Of a DNA stretch of 64,000 nucleotides, positions 53,019 through 60,787 are shown piece after piece. The stretch comes from Streptomyces sp. H27-H5. GTDB taxonomy: Bacteria > Actinomycetota > Actinomycetes > Streptomycetales > Streptomycetaceae. Below the pieces are notes generated by a model. The model made no database searches. It was given only the letters and a program-made list of their open reading frames with translations, and was not told the origin of the DNA. The stretch covers positions 17,148-81,147 of the forward strand of contig NZ_JAPNLK010000039.1 of assembly GCF_026627505.1 (NCBI RefSeq), read 5' to 3'. The translations under genes and the position numbers were made by a program. Position 1 is the stretch's first letter. Each line of letters opens with the position of its first letter.

Positions 53019-53099
53019 ACCGGAGCGGACGACCGGGCGCTCCGGAGCCGCTCCGGAGCCGACCGGGGCACCGAACCGAACCGGAGCGGACGACCGGGC
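53019..53099. repeat. 20-bp direct repeat, 61 bp apart
   Basis: ACCGGAGCGGACGACCGGGC occurs at 53019-53038 and again at 53080-53099, between the LysR stop and the end of the convergent flavoprotein gene. It may be a small tandem duplication; no coding role is seen. Confidence 0.7.
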
Positions 53100-53140
53100 A
53101 AGCGTCGGGCCGGCCGGGCCGTGCGGACGCGGATGGCGCG

Positions 53141-54361
53141 TCACGTGGTGACGAGTCGGGTCTCCACCTCACGGGTCGCCGCGAGGCGACGGCGGCGACT
53201 CGGCATCAGCATCGTCGGGTGCGAGATGCTCCAGGCCGCGGCCGAGCAGATCAGCTCCTTGATGCGGGCACCGCTTCGGCCGGCGATGACGGTGGACGTG
53301 GCCTCGTCCTCGTGGGTCACGCGCTGGAGGATCCCGTCGCGGCGTCCGAGGCTGATGCACTGGGCGGCGTAGCCGATCGTGGTCTCCCGGACCTTGCGCC
53401 CGGTCAGGCGCGCGGCGAGGGCGTCGGCGGCCTGCCAGGCCATCGGGGTCGCCGTGGCGCAGGCCATCCGCAGCGGCTTGCCGCCCGCCCCTTCGGCGCG
53501 CGCGGCGTCGCCGACGGCGTACACGTCGGGGTGCGAGACCGAGCGCATGGTGCCGTCGACGATGATCTGCCCGGTGTCGGAGACTGTCAGGGTGGTGGCG
53601 GCGGCGATCGGGTGGACGGCGAATCCCGCCGTCCACACGGTCACCCGGGCGGGGATCCGTCCGGCCGCGGCGGTGACCACGCCGTCCGTCTCGACGCGCG
53701 TGACGTCGGCCCGCTCGTGGACCGCGATGCCGAGCCGGTCGAGGACGAGGTGCAGGTGGCGTCGGGCCTTGTCGCTGAGCCAGTCGCCGACGCCGCCGCG
53801 GGCGGCGATGGAGACCCGGAGGTCCGGGCGTGCCTCGGCGATCTCGGTGGCCGCTTCGATACCGGTCAGGCCGCCGCCGACGACCAGCACGGTCGCGCCG
53901 GGCTCCAGCTCGGCCAGGCGCGCCCGCAGCCGCAGTGCGTCCTGCTTCCCGGCGACGTTGTGGGCGTACTCGGCGACGCCGGGGATTCCGCGGTCGGTGG
54001 TGGTGCTCCCCAGGGCGTACACGAGGGTGTCGTACGCGAGGGTGTCGGGGCCGAGCGTGTCGGGGCCGAGGGCGTCGGGGCCCTGATCGCCGGTGAGGGC
54101 GACGGTCTTGCGGTCCGCGTCGACCGAGGCGACCCGCGCCGTCCGCAGTCGCACTCCGGTGCCCGCGTAGAGCGCGTGCAGGGGGCGGGGCCGCAGGTCC
54201 TGGCCGGTGGCGAGCTGGTGCAGGCGCACGCGCTCGACGAACTCGGGGTCGGCGTTGACCAGGGTGATCTCGACGTCGTCGCGGTGCAGGCGCCGGGCGA
54301 GGCGACCGGCGGTGGTGGCTCCGGCGTACCCGGCGCCCAGGACGACAATGCGGTGCTTCAT
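53141..54361 (-). CDS. NDH-2-like FAD-dependent pyridine-nucleotide oxidoreductase
   Basis: A 406-residue flavoprotein of the pyr_redox_2 family. The FAD motif is VVLGAGYAGATTAGRLARRL, the NAD(P)H motif VLVVGGGLTGIEAATEIAE, and VYAVGDAA binds FAD at the C-terminus. It resembles type II NADH dehydrogenase and transports electrons to a quinone. Residues 94-111 carry a repeated L-G-P-D-T unit from four 15-bp tandem DNA units. It lies 80 nt downstream of the sigma-factor gene on the same strand, which is the usual context of ECF41 factors (oxidoreductase partner). Confidence 0.88.
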   Translation of the reverse strand: MKHRIVVLGAGYAGATTAGRLARRLHRDDVEITLVNADPEFVERVRLHQLATGQDLRPRPLHALYAGTGVRLRTARVASVDADRKTVALTGDQGPDALGPDTLGPDTLAYDTLVYALGSTTTDRGIPGVAEYAHNVAGKQDALRLRARLAELEPGATVLVVGGGLTGIEAATEIAEARPDLRVSIAARGGVGDWLSDKARRHLHLVLDRLGIAVHERADVTRVETDGVVTAAAGRIPARVTVWTAGFAVHPIAAATTLTVSDTGQIIVDGTMRSVSHPDVYAVGDAARAEGAGGKPLRMACATATPMAWQAADALAARLTGRKVRETTIGYAAQCISLGRRDGILQRVTHEDEATSTVIAGRSGARIKELICSAAAWSISHPTMLMPSRRRRLAATREVETRLVTT

Positions 54362-54441
54362 GGCTGGCTCCTATCCGGTGGGACTCACCTCCTGAACCGG
54401 ACAGCCGCTCGATCCCTGACAGGTTTCGCATGTGACGTGGG

Positions 54442-55404
54442 TCACCACACCTGCGCGAGGGGCTGATGCGGGCCGGCGGCCGCCCACCGGCGCGTGATGC
54501 GGTCCAGCTTGTCGGGGTTGACCAGGATGTGGATCTCCTCGACGCCGTCGGGGGTCGTCCCGAGGCAGATCACGCCGAGGATCTGCTCGCCGGCCGCGAT
54601 CAGCACGGCGGGACCGCCGTTGACGACGGCGGCGTGCAGGGCGGCGCTGCCTCCCACCCGCGCCCGCTTGGCGGGGGTGGGCCGGAAGAGGGAGCGCAGG
54701 TAGCGCGCGATGCGGAGCGCACCGATGACGGGGGTCCTGCGGGCCTGGACCTTCGCACCGCCGTCGGCCACGCTGACCGCGTCGTCGGTGAGCAGCCGGA
54801 TCAGCGGATCGGTGTCGCCGCTGAGAGCCGCGGCGAGGAACTCCTCGACGACCTTCCGCGCGGCGGCCGCGTCGACCTCGGTGCGGGGCCGGTGCGTGGC
54901 GAGGTGCTGTTTGGCACGCCGGTGGATCTGCTGGCAGTTGGACTCGGTGAGGTCGAGGAGTTCGGCGATCTCCCGGTGCGCGTACCCGAACGCCTCGCGC
55001 AGCACGTACACCACGCGCTCGTTGGGCGTCAGCCGTTCCATCAGGGTGAGCATCGCGACGGAGACCGACTCGCGCTGCTCGGCGGTGTCGGCCGGACCGA
55101 GCATCCGGTCTCCGGCCAGGACCGGTTCGGGGAGCCACTGCCCCACGTAGGTTTCCCGCCTGGCCCGCGCGGAGGTGAGCTGATTGAGGCAGAGGTTGGT
55201 GAGGACTTTCGTCAGCCAGGCCTCGGGCGTCTCGATCCGCTCCCGGTCCGCCGCGTGCCATCGCAGGAACACGTCCTGTACCGCGTCCTCGGCGTCTCCG
55301 GCCGACCCGAGCAGTCGGTAGGCGATCGCCTCCAGGCGGCCCCTGGAGTTCTCGAACAGATCGACCTCGTGCGTGCGGAGCGGCATCGGACCATGATCGG
55401 CCAT
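54442..55404 (-). CDS. ECF41-type RNA polymerase sigma factor with SnoaL-like C-terminus
   Basis: A 320-residue extracytoplasmic-function sigma factor. Sigma region 2 is FENSRGRLEAIAYRLLGS..., sigma region 4 has EAFGYAHREIAELLDLTESNCQQ; the linker has WLPEPV and the C-terminal SnoaL-like domain ends with VNPDKLDRI, both ECF41 marks. The C-terminal domain acts as a built-in regulator. No anti-sigma factor gene adjoins, as usual for ECF41. The flavoprotein directly downstream fits the carboxymuconolactone/oxidoreductase/epimerase type of partner. Confidence 0.92.
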   Translation of the reverse strand: MADHGPMPLRTHEVDLFENSRGRLEAIAYRLLGSAGDAEDAVQDVFLRWHAADRERIETPEAWLTKVLTNLCLNQLTSARARRETYVGQWLPEPVLAGDRMLGPADTAEQRESVSVAMLTLMERLTPNERVVYVLREAFGYAHREIAELLDLTESNCQQIHRRAKQHLATHRPRTEVDAAAARKVVEEFLAAALSGDTDPLIRLLTDDAVSVADGGAKVQARRTPVIGALRIARYLRSLFRPTPAKRARVGGSAALHAAVVNGGPAVLIAAGEQILGVICLGTTPDGVEEIHILVNPDKLDRITRRWAAAGPHQPLAQVW

Positions 55405-55476
55405 GTCCGCGGGCCTCGTCCACCACCCGCGGCCGGCCCGACGCGGGAACCGGACGTGCCCGACGCGCGAACGGCG

Positions 55477-55525
55477 TGAAGGGGCCCCGCTCCGGCCGGT
55501 GTCGGGCCGGAGCAGGGCCCCTTCA
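55477..55525. terminator. Very strong hairpin terminator
   Basis: A stem of about 21 bp (55477-55497 against 55505-55525) with a 7-nt loop and one C/A mismatch. It follows the stop (55535) of the leftward winged-helix gene and precedes the sigma factor gene. Confidence 0.85.
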
Positions 55526-55534
55526 GGTCCGACG

Positions 55535-56101
55535 TCAGGGGGCGGCGGCCGTTCCCGACGGGGTGGGGTGCGCGTCGGTCGGGTGCCAGCGGGGGCCGCG
55601 CTGTTCCGCCAGCCGGAAGGCGGCCAGCGCCTTGAGGTGCTTGGCGATCGTCGGCGGGGTGAACCCGACGGCGGCGGACAGCTCTTCCAGGGTGGCCCCG
55701 GCGGGGGCGGTGGCCCTCAGTCCGTCCCAGGTGCGCGCCGCGGGCAGGCCGAGGCCGCCGTTGCTGGCGGAGGTGTGGAACAGGTCGTGGTGCGGCTCCG
55801 GCCCACCCGGATCCGCCGCGGCGGCCACGGGGTCGGTCTCCGGGGACGACGCGGGGTGGGCCGCCGGGGGCGACACGGGGTGGGTCTTCGGGGACGACCC
55901 CCGGTCGACCCCGGACGGCGACACGGGGTCGGCCTTCGGGGTCGGCGCCGGGACGGCCGCGGAGGGCGACACGGGGTCGGGCCCCGGGGCGGGTACGGAC
56001 ACGGTGGCCGGCACGCGCAGGGGACGGCCCCGGGCCGGTCCGACCGGCCGGGGCGTCATGTTCACGGTGCGGTGCCTTCGGCCCTTTTGACGTTTGCTCA
56101 C
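55535..56101 (-). CDS. Winged-helix DNA-binding protein with a disordered N-terminus
   Basis: A 188-residue protein. The first 100 residues are low-complexity with three DPVSPS units and many Pro/Ala/Asp. The last 90 residues hold a helix-turn-helix (ATLEELSAAVGFTPPTIAKHLKALAAFRLAEQRG) of the ArsR/MarR-like type. GTG at 56101 is preceded by GAAGGGA; ATG at 56059 is an alternative. No partner gene identifies its targets. Confidence 0.7.
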   Translation of the reverse strand: MSKRQKGRRHRTVNMTPRPVGPARGRPLRVPATVSVPAPGPDPVSPSAAVPAPTPKADPVSPSGVDRGSSPKTHPVSPPAAHPASSPETDPVAAAADPGGPEPHHDLFHTSASNGGLGLPAARTWDGLRATAPAGATLEELSAAVGFTPPTIAKHLKALAAFRLAEQRGPRWHPTDAHPTPSGTAAAP

Positions 56102-56377
56102 AGGCTTCGCGTCCCTTCACCAGTACGGATCACGTGAAGGGAACGAGTGAGCGGGAGACCGGTGACTCGCGAACCGGTTTTCGTTCGCCTGAAAGGGTGC
56201 CCGCCGCGTCACGCGGGGCCCCGTACGTCGGAAACGTGGGCCCGTGCGTGGGGCGGCACGGACCCCGCGCGTCGGGCGGCACGGGTCCCGGACAGCGGGA
56301 ACGCGGGCCTCTCCGCCGACCCGTGCGGGGGACGGGCGGGCGGCGGGGAGGCCCGCGGGTTCGGTGGGCCCGAAGGC

Positions 56378-57223
56378 CTACTTGAAGGCCGGCAGGCTGC
56401 GCTCGACCCAGGCGGCGAAGGGGGAGGCCGGGCGTCCGAGGACCTTCTCCACGTCGGGGCTGACGCGCTGCTCGGCCGGGAGGGGCTGTCCCAGGATGTC
56501 GAGGGTGCCCTGGACGACGCCCTCCGGCATGAACTGCGACATGTGGGCGTAGGCGGCGTCGCGGCTGAGTTCGATGAAGGTGATCTCCTCGCCGAGGACT
56601 TCGGCGAGCGCGGCGGCCTGCTCGCGCGGGGTGACCGCGGCCGGGCCGGTCAGCTCGTAGGTCTGGCCGGCGTGGCCCTCCTCGCGCAGGGCGACGGCGG
56701 CGACGGCCGCGATGTCCGCCGGGTCGACGACGGGGAGCGCGACGTCGGCGAACGGCGCGAGGACGGTGCGGTCCGCGCGGACCGACTCGACCCAGGCGTA
56801 GGCGTTGGAGGCGAAACCGCCGGCGCGCAGCACGGTCCACTCCAGGCCGGAACCGCGAACGGCGTCCTCGAACTCGCGGAGCCGGCTGTGGGACTGCGCG
56901 TCCGGACGGGTGGCGGTGATCTGCGAGGAGAGCAGGACGACCTTGCGCACGCCGGACTCCCTGGCCACGGTCAGCAGGGTCTCGGCGCTCTCGCCGCCGC
57001 CGAGCAGTTCGCCGGCGAGCAGGATGAACAGGGCGTCGGCGTCCTTGAGGGTCTCGCGCAGGCTCTCCGCCCGACCGAGGTCGGCCTGTACGTGGCGTAC
57101 GTCCCGGGCGAGTTCGGCGGGCAGGGGGTTGCGGGAGACGGCGGTGACATCGGCGCCGGCCGCGGTGAGGGTGGCGATCAGCGGGCGGCCGACGTTTCCG
57201 GTGGCTCCGGTGACAACGATCAT
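56378..57223 (-). CDS. NmrA-like NAD(P)-binding oxidoreductase (SDR)
   Basis: A 281-residue NmrA/QorB-like SDR. The start MIVVTGATGNVGRPLIATL is the NAD(P) fold, and the C-terminal VEKVLGRPASPFAAWVERS is family-typical. Such proteins reduce quinones or sense redox state. Its ATG overlaps the stop of the WYL regulator by 4 nt (ATGA), so it is translated as the second gene of that unit, and it may also have its own promoter inside the WYL 3' end. Confidence 0.9.
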   Translation of the reverse strand: MIVVTGATGNVGRPLIATLTAAGADVTAVSRNPLPAELARDVRHVQADLGRAESLRETLKDADALFILLAGELLGGGESAETLLTVARESGVRKVVLLSSQITATRPDAQSHSRLREFEDAVRGSGLEWTVLRAGGFASNAYAWVESVRADRTVLAPFADVALPVVDPADIAAVAAVALREEGHAGQTYELTGPAAVTPREQAAALAEVLGEEITFIELSRDAAYAHMSQFMPEGVVQGTLDILGQPLPAEQRVSPDVEKVLGRPASPFAAWVERSLPAFK

Positions 57224-58359
57224 GAGAATGCTCCTTCATCAAGGTTCATGGTGGGAGAAAGCCGCTGTCGGGGGCGGCGCCGCGGTGGCCGGACGGTGTC
57301 CTTCGCCGTGATACCGGGGACGCTAGCATCCTCGACATAGTAAGTACCTAGGGGAAAGTGACTATCCCTCCGGGAGGTGCTGTCCCCGGTCGGGACGGCC
57401 GGGCCCGGTGCGGACTGCCCGTGTACGGCGGCGAGTTCGCGACCGAGGCGTGCCAGGTGGGCACGCGCCTCGGGTGGGCCGAGTACTTCGACGCGGGCGC
57501 CGAAGCCGGCGAGTCGGGCCGTGAGCACGTCGAGTGACGGCCCGTCGGCCTCGATGTCGTGGCGGCCGTCGGCGCGCGGCTGCGGCCCGCGCAGCCGGTC
57601 GCCGAACAGCTCGCGCAGGGCGGGCAGCACGTCGGTGTGCACCGCCGCGCGCACCGTGGTGGTGCGCAGGCCCCGTTCGACGCCGTCGGTCAACGCCTGC
57701 CACGCCGTGGCCAGGTCGAAGTCCTGGGGGCGGCGGGCGGGTTCACCGGTGGCGGTGACGGAGGTGACCCCGGTGTGCCGGAAGGACCGCAGGCCGTCCT
57801 CGGTGGCGGCGACCAGGTGCCATTGGCCGGCCTTGCAGACCAGGCCGAGCGGGTCGACGGTCCACCGGCCGGGCGGGGCGTCGGGGTCCGTGTACCCGAG
57901 GGTGATCCGCACCCGGTCCAGGACCGCCTGTTCCAAGGCGTCGTGGTGCGGCCCGCCGGCGGTGCGGACGGCGGCCCGGGACCAGTCGAGGCCGTCCACG
58001 ACGAGTGCCTTGGAGGCGGCCTCGGCGTGCGGGCGCATGGGGGCGGGCAGTGCCTGGACCAGTTTGCGCAGGGCGGCGCGGAGTTCGGGTGAGGCCGAGA
58101 GCGGACCGGCGGCGAGGAACAGCGCCCCGATCTCGCGCTGGGTGAAGCCGGTGAGGTCGGTACGGGATCCGCCCACCAGGCTCCAGCCGCCGCCGCGTCC
58201 GCGCTGGGAGTAGACGGGTACGCCCGCCAGGGTCAGCGCCTCCAGGTCGCGGCGGGCGGTGCGTTCGGAGACTTCGAGTTCGCCCGCGACCTCCTTGACC
58301 GTGACGCGTCCGCGCGCCTGGAGGAAGAGCAGCGTGGCGACCAGACGATCAGCCTTCAT
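57220..58359 (-). CDS. HTH/WYL-domain transcriptional regulator
   Basis: A 379-residue regulator. The N-terminal DeoR-like helix-turn-helix is GRVTVKEVAGELEVSERTARRD; a WYL effector domain follows. The last 55 residues or so (SHFPLGTYYVEDASVPGIT onward) have A/T-ending codons and unlike composition, so they may be read-through into the promoter of the following gene and not a structured part. ATG at 58359 is used. It is divergent from the DinB-like gene. Confidence 0.85.
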   Translation of the reverse strand: MKADRLVATLLFLQARGRVTVKEVAGELEVSERTARRDLEALTLAGVPVYSQRGRGGGWSLVGGSRTDLTGFTQREIGALFLAAGPLSASPELRAALRKLVQALPAPMRPHAEAASKALVVDGLDWSRAAVRTAGGPHHDALEQAVLDRVRITLGYTDPDAPPGRWTVDPLGLVCKAGQWHLVAATEDGLRSFRHTGVTSVTATGEPARRPQDFDLATAWQALTDGVERGLRTTTVRAAVHTDVLPALRELFGDRLRGPQPRADGRHDIEADGPSLDVLTARLAGFGARVEVLGPPEARAHLARLGRELAAVHGQSAPGPAVPTGDSTSRRDSHFPLGTYYVEDASVPGITAKDTVRPPRRRPRQRLSPTMNLDEGAFS

Positions 58360-58419
58360 TTTGCCCACGTTCTTTCTAATAGGCCATAAGATGACCTGTT
58401 TGGTGGGGAAGATGGAGTC

Positions 58420-59034
58420 ATGACAGAGACTGTGAATGTTTCCGGCGCCCCTGCCACCCGTCCGTCCACCGACCCCCGCGGCGGCCTCTTCAAGGTCGTC
58501 GCACTGGCCCACGAGGTCCTCGCCGGCATCCGCCCGGACCAGTACGACGAGGTCACGCCCTGTCCGGACTATTCGGTCCGGGACATGGCCAACCACCTGG
58601 TGTCGGTGCTGCGCCGGGTCGCCGTGCTCGGTGCGGGCGGTTCCTTCATGAGCGTTCCGCACTTCGCGGAGGACGTCGCCGACGGTGACTGGGCCGAGGC
58701 CTGGGCGGTCTCCGTCAAGGAGTTCGACGCGGTCTGGTCCGACCCGGCCGTGCTGGGTCGTCAGATCGGTCTGCCCTGGGGCCCGGTGCCCGGTGTGGTC
58801 GCCTCGGTGATCTACACCAACGAGTTCGTCCTGCACGTCTGGGACCTGGCCAAGGCCACCGGCCAGAACCCGACGTGGGACCCGGAGATGCTCGCCGCGC
58901 CGTTGGCGAACATGCACCGCGCCGTGCCGGCCGAGCCGCGTGGCGGCCAGGTTCCGTTCGGTCCGGTGGTGGAGGTGCACGAGGATGCTCCCGCGATCGA
59001 CAGGCTCGTCGGCTGGTACGGCCGCCGTCCCTGA
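58420..59034 (+). CDS. TIGR03086-family metal-binding (mycothiol/DinB-like) protein
   Basis: A 204-residue actinobacterial protein of the DinB/mycothiol-dependent maleylpyruvate-isomerase group (VVALAHEVLAGIRPDQYDEVTPCPDYSVRDMANHLVSVL). The H of NHLV and the H of FVLHVWDLAKAT are the likely metal ligands. It binds a divalent metal and a thiol cofactor; the reaction is unknown. It is divergent from the WYL regulator, 60 nt apart, and probably under its control. Confidence 0.88.
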   Translation: MTETVNVSGAPATRPSTDPRGGLFKVVALAHEVLAGIRPDQYDEVTPCPDYSVRDMANHLVSVLRRVAVLGAGGSFMSVPHFAEDVADGDWAEAWAVSVKEFDAVWSDPAVLGRQIGLPWGPVPGVVASVIYTNEFVLHVWDLAKATGQNPTWDPEMLAAPLANMHRAVPAEPRGGQVPFGPVVEVHEDAPAIDRLVGWYGRRP

Positions 59035-59050
59035 CGGCCGCCCGGGTCAC

Positions 59051-59078
59051 GGGGTCGCCGTCCCGGGACGGCGGCCCC
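59051..59078. terminator. Bidirectional terminator
   Basis: A perfect 16-bp palindrome GCCGTCCCGGGACGGC (59057-59072) flanked by GGGG and CCCC, between the convergent DinB-like and flavin-oxidase genes. Confidence 0.75.
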
Positions 59079-59124
59079 CAGGCCTTCTCTTCCGGTTCTT
59101 GCCCGGCCCGTGTCGGGGTCCGGA

Positions 59125-60651
59125 TCAGCCGGCGGACCCGATGCCCTGCGCGAAGGAGAAGAACCGCGCGGGGTCGTACTTGGTCTTGATCCTGGCCAGG
59201 CGGGCGTAGTTCTCGCCGTAGTAGGCCCGCTTCCAGTCCGTGAGCGCCGGGTCCATCCAGTTCTGGTACGTCTCCCCGTTGGACAGCGGGTCGATCGTCC
59301 GGAAGCCGTTGTCGACCCAGTGGGTGGCGACCGCCCGCGCGTCGGCGGTGTTCTGCTGCGGATCGTTGATCAGGGCCCGGTAGTTGACCGAGAACAGCGA
59401 GTCCCGGTGGACGTACGCCGTGTCCGTGCGCCCCGGGTCGTTGGCCGCGCCCCCGAAGAAGTGCAGGTCGAGGTAGCGGGCCTGGCCGGCCCTGCGCTCG
59501 GCGTCGAAGGCCGTCATCACGTCCGTCCAGCCGGTGTGCCCCAGCGGGCGACCGGCCAGGCGGGTGCGCTCCAGGCCGAACTCGGGTCGGGTCAGCACGC
59601 CGGACGGGGACTTGCCCGCGCGTTGGCACTGGTCCTGGCTGAGCGTGCCACAGCCGAAGATCATCATCATGAGCTGCTGGTACGTCATGACGGCGTCCTG
59701 GCGGGCCAACGGCGCGCCCGTCAGGGCGATCAGTCGGGCCGCCTCGGCGTCCCGTTCCGCCGGGGTGCCCCGGGAGGCCAGCATGATGTTGACGTTGGGG
59801 ACGGAGCCGGGTGCCGCGTCCGGCTGGACGACGTACCCGCCGCCGCCGATGGTGCGGGGCGCGTCCACCAGCCAGGTCGTGGCGGCGTCCAGGACGTCCG
59901 CCGCGCGGTCGTACGGGAAGATCAGGTTCGTGATGGCCATCTGGTCGCCGACGTGCGGGGTGACCGTGAAGCGGGTGACCACGCCGAAGTTTCCGCCGCC
60001 ACCGCCGCGGATCGCCCAGAACAGGTCGCTGTTGCGGGTCGGCGAGGCGGTGACCACGCGGCCGTCGGCCAGGACCACCTCGGCCGAGGTGACGGCGTCG
60101 CAGGCCATGCCCATCGGGCGGGTCAGGAACCCGTAGCCGCCGCCCTGGAGGAAGCCGCCGGCCGCGACGGTCGGACAGCCGCCCTCGCTGACGACGAGGC
60201 CGTGCGGGGCGAGGGCATTGAGGATGTCGACGTTCTTGGCGCCGGGACCTATGTTCACCGAGCCGTTGCCGGCCGCGACGGCGACGGCGTTCAGCCCGGA
60301 CACGTCGATGATCAGGCCGGGGGTGGTCGAGTACCCGCCGAAGCTGTGGCCGCCGCTGCGGACGGCGGCGGGCAGGCAGTTGTCCTGGGCGAAGCGCAGC
60401 GCGACGGAGACGTCGGCGGAGCTGACGCAGTAGGCGACGGCCTTGGGGTTGGCGGCGTCGAACTGGGCGAGTTCGAGCTGCTTGGCCACGCCGTACGCGG
60501 CGTCGGTGGGCAGGACGAGCCGGCCCTGGAGGTTGCGCGCGAGCTGGTTCCAGGGGGCGCGGCCGGCCGCGGCGGTGACGTTCGCGGCGGGCAGGACGGT
60601 CAGGCCGACCGCGGCCGTGCCGGCGCCGATGAGTGCTCTACGAGTGATCAC
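59125..60651 (-). CDS. Berberine-bridge-type FAD-dependent oxidase with signal peptide
   Basis: A 508-residue oxidase. GTG at 60651 opens a probable Tat or Sec signal (RRALIGAGTAAVGLTVLPAANVTAAAG). The FAD is bound bicovalently: H102 in RSGGHSFGGYS and C159 in GGCPTVAAGG; the BBE tail at the C-terminus has DPARFFSFAQGIG. It oxidises a C-O, C-N or aromatic substrate with O2 and gives H2O2. With the halogenase and ring hydroxylase upstream it looks like a tailoring oxidase for an aromatic product. The ribosome site is weak, so the start is less certain. Confidence 0.88.
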   Translation of the reverse strand: MITRRALIGAGTAAVGLTVLPAANVTAAAGRAPWNQLARNLQGRLVLPTDAAYGVAKQLELAQFDAANPKAVAYCVSSADVSVALRFAQDNCLPAAVRSGGHSFGGYSTTPGLIIDVSGLNAVAVAAGNGSVNIGPGAKNVDILNALAPHGLVVSEGGCPTVAAGGFLQGGGYGFLTRPMGMACDAVTSAEVVLADGRVVTASPTRNSDLFWAIRGGGGGNFGVVTRFTVTPHVGDQMAITNLIFPYDRAADVLDAATTWLVDAPRTIGGGGYVVQPDAAPGSVPNVNIMLASRGTPAERDAEAARLIALTGAPLARQDAVMTYQQLMMMIFGCGTLSQDQCQRAGKSPSGVLTRPEFGLERTRLAGRPLGHTGWTDVMTAFDAERRAGQARYLDLHFFGGAANDPGRTDTAYVHRDSLFSVNYRALINDPQQNTADARAVATHWVDNGFRTIDPLSNGETYQNWMDPALTDWKRAYYGENYARLARIKTKYDPARFFSFAQGIGSAG

Positions 60652-60728
60652 GGTTGTCCCATGGGTCGAGGCGACAGGGGTGTGACGAGGCGGTGTGACG
60701 AGGCTGTGGGGGGCGGAGCGGCGGCGGG

Positions 60729-60769
60729 CCACCGGCCCGGCCGCCCGGAGGGGGCGGCGGGGCCGGTGG
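60729..60769. terminator. Hairpin between halogenase and flavin oxidase
   Basis: CCACCGGCCC (60729-60738) pairs with 60760-60769, and GCCGCC/GGCGGC pair inside it. It lies 19 nt beyond the halogenase stop and 78 nt before the oxidase start, so expression of the oxidase may be reduced or separate. Confidence 0.6.
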
Positions 60770-60787
60770 AGCCGGGAGGGGCCGAGG

